Assembly: GCF_900108305.1 (NCBI RefSeq)
Contig: NZ_FNUX01000011.1
Span: 1-64,000 of the forward strand
Length of the DNA: 64,000 nucleotides
Reading direction: 5' to 3'
Source of the DNA: Nitrosomonas ureae
GTDB lineage: Bacteria > Pseudomonadota > Gammaproteobacteria > Burkholderiales > Nitrosomonadaceae
This document shows positions 27,737 through 34,995 of this stretch, piece after piece (within the stretch, counting starts at the first letter, position 1; every line of letters starts with the position of its first letter). The notes under the pieces were generated by a model that saw only the letters and a list, made by a program, of their open reading frames with translations, was not told the DNA's origin and did not search any database. The translations under genes were made by a program, and so were the position numbers.

Positions 27737-28141
27737 ATGAATATTCCATTCCAAAATGATGCATTGGGGAAATTAACATTACGGCTTACCGTTGGCGTAC
27801 TAATGCTATTTCATGGTGTGTATAAGGTGCTCAATCCAGGTTCTCTCGATTTTATCGGCAAACAGCTTGCCAGCGTGGATTTACCTCAGGCTTTAGTTTA
27901 CGGTGTATATTTGGGAGAAGTTGTCGCAGCGCTTATGATCATTCTTGGAATTTTTTCCCGGATTGGCGGGTTGCTTGTGTTCGGCAATATGATATTTGCA
28001 ATCGTGCTGGCACATCGCAGTCAATTATTCACATTAGCCGATCACGGCGGATATGCTTTGGAATTGCAGGTTTTCTTCATGCTTACAGGACTTGCAGTAT
28101 TCTTTCTTGGAAGTGGCAGATTTGCCGTTAAACCTGATTAG
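27737..28141 (+). CDS. DoxX family membrane protein
   Basis: The ATG at 27737 follows AAGGAG by 8 bases and gives 134 residues with four predicted transmembrane helices. LTLRLTVGVLMLFHGVYKV (first helix with the family's LRxxxGxxFlxHGxxK pattern), GEVVAALMIILGIFSRIGG and ELQVFFMLTGLAVFFLG match DoxX. Family members sit in the inner membrane and are linked to quinone or sulfur redox chemistry or oxidative stress, with little proven for this subgroup. An in-frame earlier start at 27704 is less likely. Monocistronic. Confidence 0.85.
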   Translation: MNIPFQNDALGKLTLRLTVGVLMLFHGVYKVLNPGSLDFIGKQLASVDLPQALVYGVYLGEVVAALMIILGIFSRIGGLLVFGNMIFAIVLAHRSQLFTLADHGGYALELQVFFMLTGLAVFFLGSGRFAVKPD

Positions 28142-28224
28142 ATTTACCCCTGTCCTTCAGAACAGGTGTTCAACGAAAGTATTAAATGCTTGCCAGTCAG
28201 TTCAATAATCCTTTGAGGAAAAGG

Positions 28225-28824
28225 CTATTTTCTTTCAGTAGAGTTAGCTTTCTCCAATTGATGACGAAATTCATCCAATTGCCGTATTAGTTCATCACTA
28301 AAAGATTTAACCTGGTTTTCAAAAAGCGGTATTTGCTGCTCCAGCTTCTTGTTAATGACATCGCCAATTGCCCGTAAACTATTAATAACCTCTCCGAAAG
28401 GCAGGATTGAGAGATTATTGAGGGTTTTCTGATAATCTACTTTCCATACATCGTCTTCTTTCAATAAAACAGTATCGAAAGTTAACGTCTTATTGTTTTC
28501 GTGATTTTTCAGCATAACGACAGTTGCCACCTTTGCATTAGGACCATCAATGACGATCATGCCGGTCTTTTCCAGTGACGCTCCCATAATATTTTCTTGT
28601 TTAACCACAAGAGCTTGAGTTTCTCGTGCTGTGTATTTTTTGGCGGATTCGAGTTCACCATTTACCATTGCCTTCCAGAATGCTGTAGTGGTTTGTTCAG
28701 GGCTTAACGTCGTTTGACAACCGTTGAGTATGAATAATAGACCGAGAACGCCTATCAATCTTGGCGTCTTATGATTTGTGCAATACTGGCGCAAAATCTG
28801 TAATAGGCTTTTATATTTTATCAT
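28225..28824 (-). CDS. Putative lipoprotein with NTF2-like domain
   Basis: The 199-residue product has a signal region with a lipobox, VLGLLFILNGCQTT (Cys36), so it is predicted to be lipid-anchored in the envelope. Residues 40-145 have the helix-then-strands layout of DUF4878/NTF2-like folds (TTTAFWKAMVNGELESAKKY at the start; VLLKEDDVWKVDY at the end). The last 50 residues form an amphipathic, probably coiled-coil helix. Function unknown. The signal peptide is unusually long because the first ~20 residues are basic; a start further in would also work. Confidence 0.6.
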   Translation of the reverse strand: MIKYKSLLQILRQYCTNHKTPRLIGVLGLLFILNGCQTTLSPEQTTTAFWKAMVNGELESAKKYTARETQALVVKQENIMGASLEKTGMIVIDGPNAKVATVVMLKNHENNKTLTFDTVLLKEDDVWKVDYQKTLNNLSILPFGEVINSLRAIGDVINKKLEQQIPLFENQVKSFSDELIRQLDEFRHQLEKANSTERK

Positions 28825-29117
28825 TGGAACCTCCAGGGTTACTCAAGCAACAATCTTTCGCACAGGGAATAATCTTATAACGCCACGCTATTAATAATTT
28901 TCAATTATTCTGAAGCATAGACCTGGCTAATGTTAACAGCATCACAGCAAAATATCTGTCTCATTTTATTCCACCAAAAGTAATGCCGGATGCGTGTCGT
29001 CAGCGTAAGCTGTGTCGATCACCGTTAAGAATCTGCCTGGCAATATTGGCAACATGCTTTCAGAACTTTCCACCGCAGAAAATATTTTTATCCTGAATCA
29101 GTGCGGGTATAAAAATC

Positions 29118-29417
29118 ATGGAAGCAAAGAGACTCATTGAATATCCTAGAGGAAATAACTTCACTGTTAAAGCTGATGGTGACTATCTTGAATTATCGCC
29201 ATCTGAGAAAGTAACTGATGAATTGATTAACCGTTTACGAAAATACAAACCGGCAATTGTCAACGGAAATATAACTGGATCGTTATTGGAAGTGTTTCGT
29301 TCGTTGTCTCATCAGAATACCGGTTACCTAAGCCATGTTAGCTGGTATCTGACTCATACCAGCGCGCACCTTTGGCATTCCAAAAGTCATGCGTGCTGGT
29401 TTTTTATTATGGGTTGA
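29118..29417 (+). CDS. Small ORF with TubC-docking-like N-terminus, probably a gene remnant
   Basis: Residues 15-55 (FTVKADGDYLELSPSEKV, then TDELINRLRKYKPAIV) resemble the small alpha-beta TubC-like domain that opens many plasmid primases, phage proteins and NRPS subunits. Nothing like a following catalytic domain is seen, and the last ~35 codons run through a strong terminator-type hairpin (29341-29405), so that part is unlikely to be natural protein. I read this as the 5' fragment of a mobile-element gene. The 293 bases upstream (28825-29117) hold nothing recognisable. Confidence 0.4.
   Translation: MEAKRLIEYPRGNNFTVKADGDYLELSPSEKVTDELINRLRKYKPAIVNGNITGSLLEVFRSLSHQNTGYLSHVSWYLTHTSAHLWHSKSHACWFFIMG
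29341..29405 (+). terminator. Intrinsic terminator with an overlapping alternative hairpin
   Basis: CCAGCGCGCA (29359-29368) pairs with TGCGTGCTGG (29390-29399, one G-T wobble), with an inner TTTGG/CCAAA stem, followed by six T: a good intrinsic terminator. The upstream arm GCTGGTAT (29341-29348) pairs perfectly with ATACCAGC (29356-29363), which uses the same CCAGC bases. The two hairpins exclude each other, as in attenuators. Confidence 0.55.
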
Positions 29418-29433
29418 GTTGGCCTTACAAGCA

Positions 29434-29553
29434 GAACCATTAATTGCTGCCAAGGCTAAAGAACAACAAATTAGAAAGCCTGGATCTGATTTGGCAAATT
29501 TGCCCGAACAAAATCCTGTAAATACCCGTCTAGCCACAATGCCTGGCGTATCG
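29434..29553 (+). pseudogene. Fragment of a plasmid/phage-type DNA-binding protein
   Basis: About 40 codons read EPLIAAKAKEQQIRKPGSD and, further on, LPEQNPVNTRLATMPGVS. This pattern (a basic helix, a Gln/Asn-rich spacer, then TR-x-L-A-x-x-x-GVS opening a helix-turn-helix) is familiar from ParB-like and integrated-element regulators. No start codon of its own and no continuation after GVS are present, so it is a remnant. Confidence 0.4.
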
Positions 29554-29570
29554 GCATACCGGAATTTCGT

Positions 29571-30038
29571 TCATTTTGATTCCGCATATTCAATAGAATA
29601 ATCCCAGACTACCTTATTCTCGACATTCTGGTTTGAGTATAGATAGATTTCCTTTTTAAAATCTCTGGCTTGTCCGGGAGGTATGGAAATATAAATATAT
29701 TCATTGGTCTCTGAGAAAATCACGCAGTTATCTTCATTATTTACACAATCTTTCGCGATAATTTTTAACTGTACGCCACTCAAATTATATTTTTCTGAGT
29801 TATTGTAAATGCGCCCTGTCATTTGATAGTTATTTCCGATGGGATCAAAAGATATTTTTCTTAAAACTACCTCTGACGGAAGAATTCGGGTTTTGGATTT
29901 GCTCTCTTCATATTCCTGGTATTGCCAAACCATGAGACCTATAGTCAAGGAAATCATAGCAAGATATCCTGCAAATATTCTGAAACGTACAGAAACTATC
30001 AATAAGATCAATATGATAATTACTAGAAACACTTTCAT
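29571..30038 (-). CDS. Unknown membrane-anchored protein
   Basis: The 155-residue product starts with two closely spaced hydrophobic helices (about 2-20 and 24-41), followed by a soluble beta-rich domain of about 110 residues with one cysteine pair (KDCVNNEDNC). The pattern QMTGRIYNNSEKYNLSGVQLKIIAKDC recalls FxLYD-like domains that accompany membrane anchors. I do not recognise a specific family. It lies between mobile-element debris and the restriction operon and may belong to the same accessory segment. Confidence 0.5.
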   Translation of the reverse strand: MKVFLVIIILILLIVSVRFRIFAGYLAMISLTIGLMVWQYQEYEESKSKTRILPSEVVLRKISFDPIGNNYQMTGRIYNNSEKYNLSGVQLKIIAKDCVNNEDNCVIFSETNEYIYISIPPGQARDFKKEIYLYSNQNVENKVVWDYSIEYAESK

Positions 30039-30369
30039 AAATAATTTCTCATGAAGTAGAGCGGAGAGTTAAGGCAAACTCAAGGGTAACACTATTTCTT
30101 AAAGAAAAAACCCCAAAGTAACCACATCACCGCTAGCCGAGATTGATGCGACTGAAGGATCAGTAATTCCTCATATTTTGTTTGATCTGGTTGATGAGAT
30201 AGTTGTAGGCATTAATAAGGTCTACCGTATGATTTTATTAATTCGGAAATTAAGTGTGTAGTCCTTGGATATTCTTATTTCAGTATTTTTATGTTACCTA
30301 TACCATTAGGGTAAAGAGAATACCAATCAGCAGCAAAAATAATAAAAATCGGAATTAAGGAAAGGATGT
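30039..30369. other. Gap upstream of hsdM
   Basis: About 330 AT-rich bases. The last 20 carry the hsdM ribosome-binding site (AAGGAAAGG, 30359-30367 region). A start-less frame at about 30112-30261 reads SVIPHILFDLVDEIVVGINK but lacks any other sign of being a gene. No promoter could be assigned with confidence. Confidence 0.35.
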
Positions 30370-32112
30370 ATGAATCATCAATCTCTCTCAGCCTTCATTT
30401 GGTCGGTCGCCGATCTGTTGCGTGGCGATTACAAGCAATCCGATTATGGCAAGATCATCCTGCCGTTTACCGTGTTGCGCCGTTTGGATTGCGTTTTGGA
30501 ATCTACCAAAGCTGCCGTGCTGGCGGAACATGAAGAAAAGAAAAAACTCGGCTTAAACGCCGATCCCTTCCTGCTCCGCAAAGCCAGGCAAAGTTTCTAT
30601 AACATTTCGCCCCTGGATATGAAGAAGCTGATGGGCGACCAGGACCATATCAAGGAAAACCTGTTTTCTTATATCCACGGGTTTTCTGAAGCGGTGCGGG
30701 ATATTTTCGAGCGTTTTGAGTTTTATGCCCAGATCGACAAACTGGCTAAATCTGGGCTTCTGTATCAAATCACTGAAAAGTTCGTCAATGTCGACTTGCA
30801 CCCCGGTAAAGTCAGTAACAGCCAAATGGGGCTGGTGTTTGAAGAACTTATCCGCAAGTTTGCTGAAATCTCCAACGAAACCGCAGGAGAGCATTTCACC
30901 CCGCGTGAAGTGATCCGCCTGATGGTCAATCTGCTGTTTATCGAAGATGATCAAGTGCTGGCAAAAGCGGGGGTCGTCCGCACCATTTACGACCCCACCG
31001 CAGGAACGGGCGGGATGCTGTCGGTCGCGGGTGAATATCTGGAAGAACACAATCCCGAGGCCCGCCTCACCATGTTTGGGCAGGAGTTGAACCCGGAATC
31101 CTATGCCATCTGCAAAGCCGATATGCTGATAAAAGGGCAGAATGTCGCCAATATCGTGTTCGGCAATACTTTTTCAGAAGACGGCCACCCGCATAAGAAG
31201 TTTGACTATATGCTGTCCAATCCGCCCTTTGGTGTGGAATGGAAGAAGGTCGAAAAAGAAGTCCGTAAGGAATATGAGCAGCAAGGATTCAATGGCCGAT
31301 TCGGGGCGGGCTTGCCGCGTGTGTCTGACGGTTCGCTGCTGTTTCTCATGCACCTGATCAGCAAAATGCGTCCGGCCAACGATGGCGGTAGTCGCTTTGG
31401 CATTGTCCTCAACGGTTCGCCACTGTTCACGGGTGGTGCGGGTTCGGGCGAAAGTGAAATCCGCCGCTATGTGCTGGAGAACGACCTTGTGGAAGCCATT
31501 ATTGGCTTGCCGACCGATATGTTTTATAACACGGGCATTAGCACTTATGTCTGGATACTCAGCAATCGCAAGCTGGCGCATCGCAAAGGCACAGTGCAAT
31601 TGATTGATGCGAGTGGCTTCTGGCAGAAGATGCGAAAAAGCCTTGGCTCGAAGCGTAAAGAATTATCGGATGACCATATTACCGGGATTACCCGCCTGTT
31701 CGGGCAATTCATCGAGGCCAGCGAGGGTAAAAAGCCGATTTCCAGAATCTTCAAGAACAGTGATTTTGGTTATCGCACCATCACCGTTGAACGTCCGTTA
31801 AAAGACGGGAACGGCAAAATCATTCTCGGTGAAAAAGGCAAGCTGAAAGGCAAACCGCAACCGGATTCCAGTCTACGCGATACTGAAAACGTGCCGCTCA
31901 ATCAAGACGTGGAAACCTATTTCAAGCGCGAAGTGCTGCCCCATGCGCCGGATGCGTGGATAGACCATGACAAAACCAAAGTCGGCTATGAAATCCCGTT
32001 CAACCGGCATTTCTATGTGTTCGAGCCGCCGCGTGAACTGGCGGCGATTGATGCGGACTTGAAGCAATGCACGGATCGTATTCTGGCCATGATTAAAGGG
32101 CTGACGGCATGA
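30370..32112 (+). CDS. hsdM: Type I restriction-modification methyltransferase subunit
   Basis: The 580-residue HsdM methylates adenine in the target site using SAM, and with HsdS forms the protecting methylase. It has the helical N-terminal domain ([30 protein letters not shown]), the SAM-binding motif [10 protein letters not shown] near 208-217, and the catalytic NPPFGVEW near 285-292 (N-P-P-F of gamma-class N6-adenine methylases). Its stop overlaps the start of a small four-cysteine ORF (ATGA), and hsdS and hsdR lie downstream on the same strand, making one operon. GC content by eye is higher than in the flanking chromosome, consistent with horizontal transfer. Confidence 0.95.
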   Translation: MNHQSLSAFIWSVADLLRGDYKQSDYGKIILPFTVLRRLDCVLESTKAAVLAEHEEKKKLGLNADPFLLRKARQSFYNISPLDMKKLMGDQDHIKENLFSYIHGFSEAVRDIFERFEFYAQIDKLAKSGLLYQITEKFVNVDLHPGKVSNSQMGLVFEELIRKFAEISNETAGEHFTPREVIRLMVNLLFIEDDQVLAKAGVVRTIYDPTAGTGGMLSVAGEYLEEHNPEARLTMFGQELNPESYAICKADMLIKGQNVANIVFGNTFSEDGHPHKKFDYMLSNPPFGVEWKKVEKEVRKEYEQQGFNGRFGAGLPRVSDGSLLFLMHLISKMRPANDGGSRFGIVLNGSPLFTGGAGSGESEIRRYVLENDLVEAIIGLPTDMFYNTGISTYVWILSNRKLAHRKGTVQLIDASGFWQKMRKSLGSKRKELSDDHITGITRLFGQFIEASEGKKPISRIFKNSDFGYRTITVERPLKDGNGKIILGEKGKLKGKPQPDSSLRDTENVPLNQDVETYFKREVLPHAPDAWIDHDKTKVGYEIPFNRHFYVFEPPRELAAIDADLKQCTDRILAMIKGLTA

Positions 32113-32225
32113 GCGTGGCGCGGCAGTTTTGCGAAACTTGCAAGATGATGGAAAGTCTCACCACTGGTGAGACAATAACTTGTAACAACATTAATTGCGC
32201 CAGTACCGAATACACACTTTTTTAA
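32109..32225 (+). CDS. Putative 38-residue four-cysteine (zinc-ribbon-like) protein in the hsd operon
   Basis: The ATG at 32109 overlaps the hsdM stop (ATGA). The 38 residues carry Cys8-x2-Cys11 and Cys25-x4-Cys30, a spacing that could bind zinc. The ORF is too short for length alone to prove coding, but start-stop coupling is used repeatedly in this operon and the cysteine pattern is regular. It ends 27 bases before the antitoxin gene. Function unknown; it could be a remnant of a larger protein. Confidence 0.45.
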   Translation: MSVARQFCETCKMMESLTTGETITCNNINCASTEYTLF

Positions 32226-32252
32226 AACTTTTCTAACTATCATGAGACATCC

Positions 32253-32534
32253 ATGCAAACCGTCTACAAACTAAATGCCGATGAACTGAATAATGAGTTT
32301 TTGGAATCAATCAAAACCCTATTCCCTCATAAAACCATCGAAGTTGTCATTCATGAAATTGATGATGTAGACCAGAGCCCACCGAGGGTTGGCCTGCAAC
32401 ATGCAAAATTCTCCCCGCTTCCGGCCCGCTTGAAATTGACCCACGATGAGTTACATGACAGAAAGCCGGATTATCTGACCCTACCAGTCGATGAAATCAT
32501 CATGCCATCCAGAGATGAGCGTTATGAACGCTAG
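32253..32534 (+). CDS. Probable antitoxin of a PIN-domain toxin
   Basis: The 93-residue product begins MQTVYKLNADELNNEFLESI and is acidic in its first half, with a loose Pro-rich middle and an acidic tail ending PSRDERYER. This size and layout match antitoxins found directly before PIN toxins in many bacterial chromosomes. It overlaps the toxin gene by 11 bases. It should bind and block the toxin and repress the pair. No DNA-binding fold is obvious by eye, so assignment rests mainly on position and the family pattern. Confidence 0.7.
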   Translation: MQTVYKLNADELNNEFLESIKTLFPHKTIEVVIHEIDDVDQSPPRVGLQHAKFSPLPARLKLTHDELHDRKPDYLTLPVDEIIMPSRDERYER

Positions 32535-32946
32535 GCTATTTGCAGATACCAATGTTTGGATATACGCCCATCTGCAACGGGCAAACGATCCGCGCTGCCA
32601 ACGGGCTGCCGAGATGGTGAAGGTATTGCCGTTAATTATCAGCAATCAAGTAATTAACGAGTATTACAGTGTCATGCTCAAAAACAAGGCCAGCGATGCT
32701 TTTATTCAGGTCAATATCAAAAACATGCTTTGGCATTGTGATGTGTTTTGTCTCAACTTGGAAACCTTGGCTGCCGCCTTTGAGATACGGGAGCGTTACC
32801 GCTTTTCATGGTGGGATAGCCTGATTGTGGCTTCTGCTTTAGAAACCGAATGCGAGCAGTTATATACCGAAGACCTGCAACACGGACAAATAATCGAAGA
32901 CCGGTTGCGGATCGTCAATCCATTTTTAGAAACGACGCAAACATGA
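32524..32946 (+). CDS. PIN-domain (VapC-like) toxin ribonuclease
   Basis: The ATG at 32524 gives 140 residues. PIN hallmarks are FADTNVWIYAH with the first catalytic Asp, a Glu in NQVINEYYSVM, the Asp in SWWDSLIVASAL, and an Asp in LYTEDLQHGQII. Such toxins cut RNA with Mg or Mn when the antitoxin is degraded. The gene overlaps the antitoxin by 11 bases and hsdS by 4 (ATGA), so the toxin-antitoxin pair is built into the restriction operon rather than merely next to it. Confidence 0.85.
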   Translation: MNARLFADTNVWIYAHLQRANDPRCQRAAEMVKVLPLIISNQVINEYYSVMLKNKASDAFIQVNIKNMLWHCDVFCLNLETLAAAFEIRERYRFSWWDSLIVASALETECEQLYTEDLQHGQIIEDRLRIVNPFLETTQT

Positions 32947-34226
32947 GTTTTCCGCGTTACGAAAGTTACAAAGATAGTGGTGTTGAATGGCTGGGAGAGG
33001 TGCCGGAGCATTGGGAAATAGCATCACTATCGAGATTGTTTAGTATAAAAGCGGGAGGGGATGTTAAAACGGAGTTCTTTTCCGAATTCCAAACCGAGAA
33101 TCATCCTTATCCCATTTATACTAACGCTAATAACGAAAATGCAGTTTATGGCTATACAAGCAAATGTAATTATTCTCCAAACACTATTACCGTAAGTGGT
33201 CGTGGTGAAGTTGGTTTTGCCGTATACAGAGATCATCCGTATGATGCAATTATTCGCTTGCTAGTATTGTCTCCATTTGGAACTGGCAATTGTAAATTTT
33301 TTTCGTATTTTATTAACGTTGTAATAAATTTTAGCGTTCAAAGTTCAGCGATAGGACAGCTTTCAACGCAGCAAATATCCCCTTATAAAGTAGCGTTTCC
33401 ATCCTTTGAGGAACAACAATCCATCACCAATTTCCTCGACTGCGAAACCGTGAAAATTGATGCACTAATTGCCGAACAACAAAGGCTGATCGAATTGCTC
33501 AAGGAAAAGCGTCAGTCAGTTATTTCCCACGCCGTCACCAAAGGCCTAAACCCCAACGCACCGATGAAGGATTCGGGTATCGAATGCCTGGGCAAAGTGC
33601 CGGAGCATTGGGAAGTCTGTGCAATAAAACGGATGACGCTTTTAATTACTGATGGGGCGCACATATCTCCTGAAACTGGAGGTGGTGTATACGACTTTAT
33701 TTCGACTAAAGATATTAGCGATAAAGGTATTGATTTTGAAGGATGCCTCAAAACAACATCCTCAAGTTATGAATACCTTGTGCGGACTGGTTGCCAGCCA
33801 ATTTGCGGAGATATTTTATTTAGCAAAGATGGCACAATTGGAAGAACAGTAGTCATCAAAGAACAACGTGATTTTGTTGTAGCTTCGTCGTTAATAATTA
33901 TTCGACCGGATAGCGATATTTTAGATTCCAGTTACTTCAACTATCTTTGTCAGTCATCTATTGTAGTTCAGCAAGTTGAAGGCTTTGTTAAAGGCGCAGG
34001 TTTGCCTCGTCTTTCGATTCAGAATCTACTTAAAGTATTTGGTGTGTTTCCATCATTTGTTGAACAACACTCTATCGTCACATTTCTCGACAATGAAACC
34101 GCCAAACTCGATACCCTAACCACGGAAGCCAAAACCGCCATTACCCTGCTCCAGGAACGCCGCACCGCCCTGATTTCCGCCACCGTGACCGGGAAAATTG
34201 ACGTGCGTGGGGCTGGTCTCAGCTAA
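32943..34226 (+). CDS. hsdS: Type I restriction-modification specificity subunit
   Basis: The ATG at 32943 (overlapping the PIN gene stop) gives 427 residues. HsdS recognises the two halves of the target sequence. Two target-recognition domains are visible, each introduced by the same spacer: YKDSGVEWLGEVPEHWE near the start and MKDSGIECLGKVPEHWE near 205-221. Each is followed by a conserved helix (NFLDCETVKIDALIAEQQRL and TFLDNETAKLDTLTTEAKTA) that sets the spacing. Codon use in the recognition domains looks more AT-rich than the conserved parts, typical of swapped TRDs. The target sequence cannot be predicted. Confidence 0.93.
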   Translation: MSFPRYESYKDSGVEWLGEVPEHWEIASLSRLFSIKAGGDVKTEFFSEFQTENHPYPIYTNANNENAVYGYTSKCNYSPNTITVSGRGEVGFAVYRDHPYDAIIRLLVLSPFGTGNCKFFSYFINVVINFSVQSSAIGQLSTQQISPYKVAFPSFEEQQSITNFLDCETVKIDALIAEQQRLIELLKEKRQSVISHAVTKGLNPNAPMKDSGIECLGKVPEHWEVCAIKRMTLLITDGAHISPETGGGVYDFISTKDISDKGIDFEGCLKTTSSSYEYLVRTGCQPICGDILFSKDGTIGRTVVIKEQRDFVVASSLIIIRPDSDILDSSYFNYLCQSSIVVQQVEGFVKGAGLPRLSIQNLLKVFGVFPSFVEQHSIVTFLDNETAKLDTLTTEAKTAITLLQERRTALISATVTGKIDVRGAGLS

Positions 34227-34253
34227 AACGGAAGTAAAAGCGGAAACCGTGCC

Positions 34254-34295
34254 TTGTTAATTTAGCCGTATTAGCTATAATACCTGTATTAGCTA
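34254..34295 (+). promoter_or_regulatory. Promoter and operator of the second toxin-antitoxin pair
   Basis: TTGTTA (34254-34259) and TATAAT (34276-34281) lie 16 bases apart, a good sigma-70 promoter. GTATTAGCTA occurs twice, at 34268-34277 and 34286-34295, 18 bases apart and covering the -10 box; the second copy forms the palindrome ATTAGCTAAT. This is the expected layout for autorepression by a Phd-type antitoxin. A ribosome-binding site (GGAG) follows. Confidence 0.65.
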
Positions 34296-34310
34296 ATTGG
34301 AGAAAAAACC

Positions 34311-34586
34311 ATGCGTACTATGACCTCTGTTGAAGCCCAAAACCATTTTGGCGAATTGCTGGATACAGCGCAACGCGAACCGATAACCATTACTCGCCGT
34401 GGACGTCCTGTGGCGTTTATGGTTTCCTGCCTGGATATGGAGGAACTCATGGAAATCCGTAAGCAGCGTTCCAAAGCGGTGGCGGCTTTCGAAAGTTTTT
34501 TCGCTGAAACCGATAAAAAATTAACGCCGGAAGCGGATGCCTTAACCGTTGAAGCTGTCAAGCAGTTGGTCAATGAGCTTCGCTAA
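34311..34586 (+). CDS. Phd/YefM-family antitoxin
   Basis: The 91-residue product opens with the Phd/YefM DNA-binding fold: MTSVEAQNHFGELLDTAQREPITITRRGRP. The C-terminal half is a charged helix that should wrap the toxin. Such antitoxins neutralise their toxin and repress the promoter, here probably through the two GTATTAGCTA boxes upstream. It overlaps the following PIN toxin gene by 14 bases. It has its own promoter inside the restriction operon, so hsdR can be transcribed from it too. Confidence 0.88.
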   Translation: MRTMTSVEAQNHFGELLDTAQREPITITRRGRPVAFMVSCLDMEELMEIRKQRSKAVAAFESFFAETDKKLTPEADALTVEAVKQLVNELR

Positions 34587-34995
34587 ACGAATTGTCATTG
34601 ATACCAGCACGTTGATCAGTACATTGTTAAAACCGCAGTCAGTTCCCAGGCAAGCCTTCAATTATGCCTTGGCAACCGGAACGCTTTGCGTTTCGCCTGC
34701 TATGCTGGCTGAGTTGGAAAACGTTTTGTTGCCCGATAAGTTTGATCGTTACGTTGATCGGGAAAGCCGCCTGGGTTTTTTACAGCTTTATCATGCTGCA
34801 AGCGCTCTATTCCCGGTCACTCTTGACGAGGAAAAAATCCTGACACCGCCATGCCGGGATTCTCGCGACAACAAGTTTTTGGCTTTGGCATTGCATTGTT
34901 CGGCACAGACTGTGATTTCAAGCGATGAGGATTTGCTTATCCTGAACCCTTGGCATGAAATTGCAATTGTTAGCCCTGCCCGATTTTTGTCATGA
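34573..34995 (+). CDS. PIN-domain toxin partner of the Phd-like antitoxin
   Basis: The ATG at 34573 gives 140 residues. IVIDTSTLISTLLKP holds the first PIN aspartate; the middle SPAMLAELENVLL gives the Glu; CRDSRDNKFLALALH gives the Asp pair; and VISSDEDLLIL the last acidic residues. It belongs to the COG1569-like PIN group, different from the VapC-like toxin at 32.5 kb, so the two modules were acquired separately. It should cut RNA. Its stop overlaps the hsdR start (ATGA). Confidence 0.85.
   Translation: MSFAKRIVIDTSTLISTLLKPQSVPRQAFNYALATGTLCVSPAMLAELENVLLPDKFDRYVDRESRLGFLQLYHAASALFPVTLDEEKILTPPCRDSRDNKFLALALHCSAQTVISSDEDLLILNPWHEIAIVSPARFLS

Noticed and set aside
29308-29417. Integrase-like reading of the end of the 29.1 kb ORF (GYLSHVSWYLTHTS)
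   Set aside because: The resemblance to tyrosine-recombinase ends is short and the codons coincide with a terminator hairpin.
30112-30261. Start-less open frame upstream of hsdM
   Set aside because: No start codon, no ribosome-binding site and no recognised family; reported only as part of the gap.
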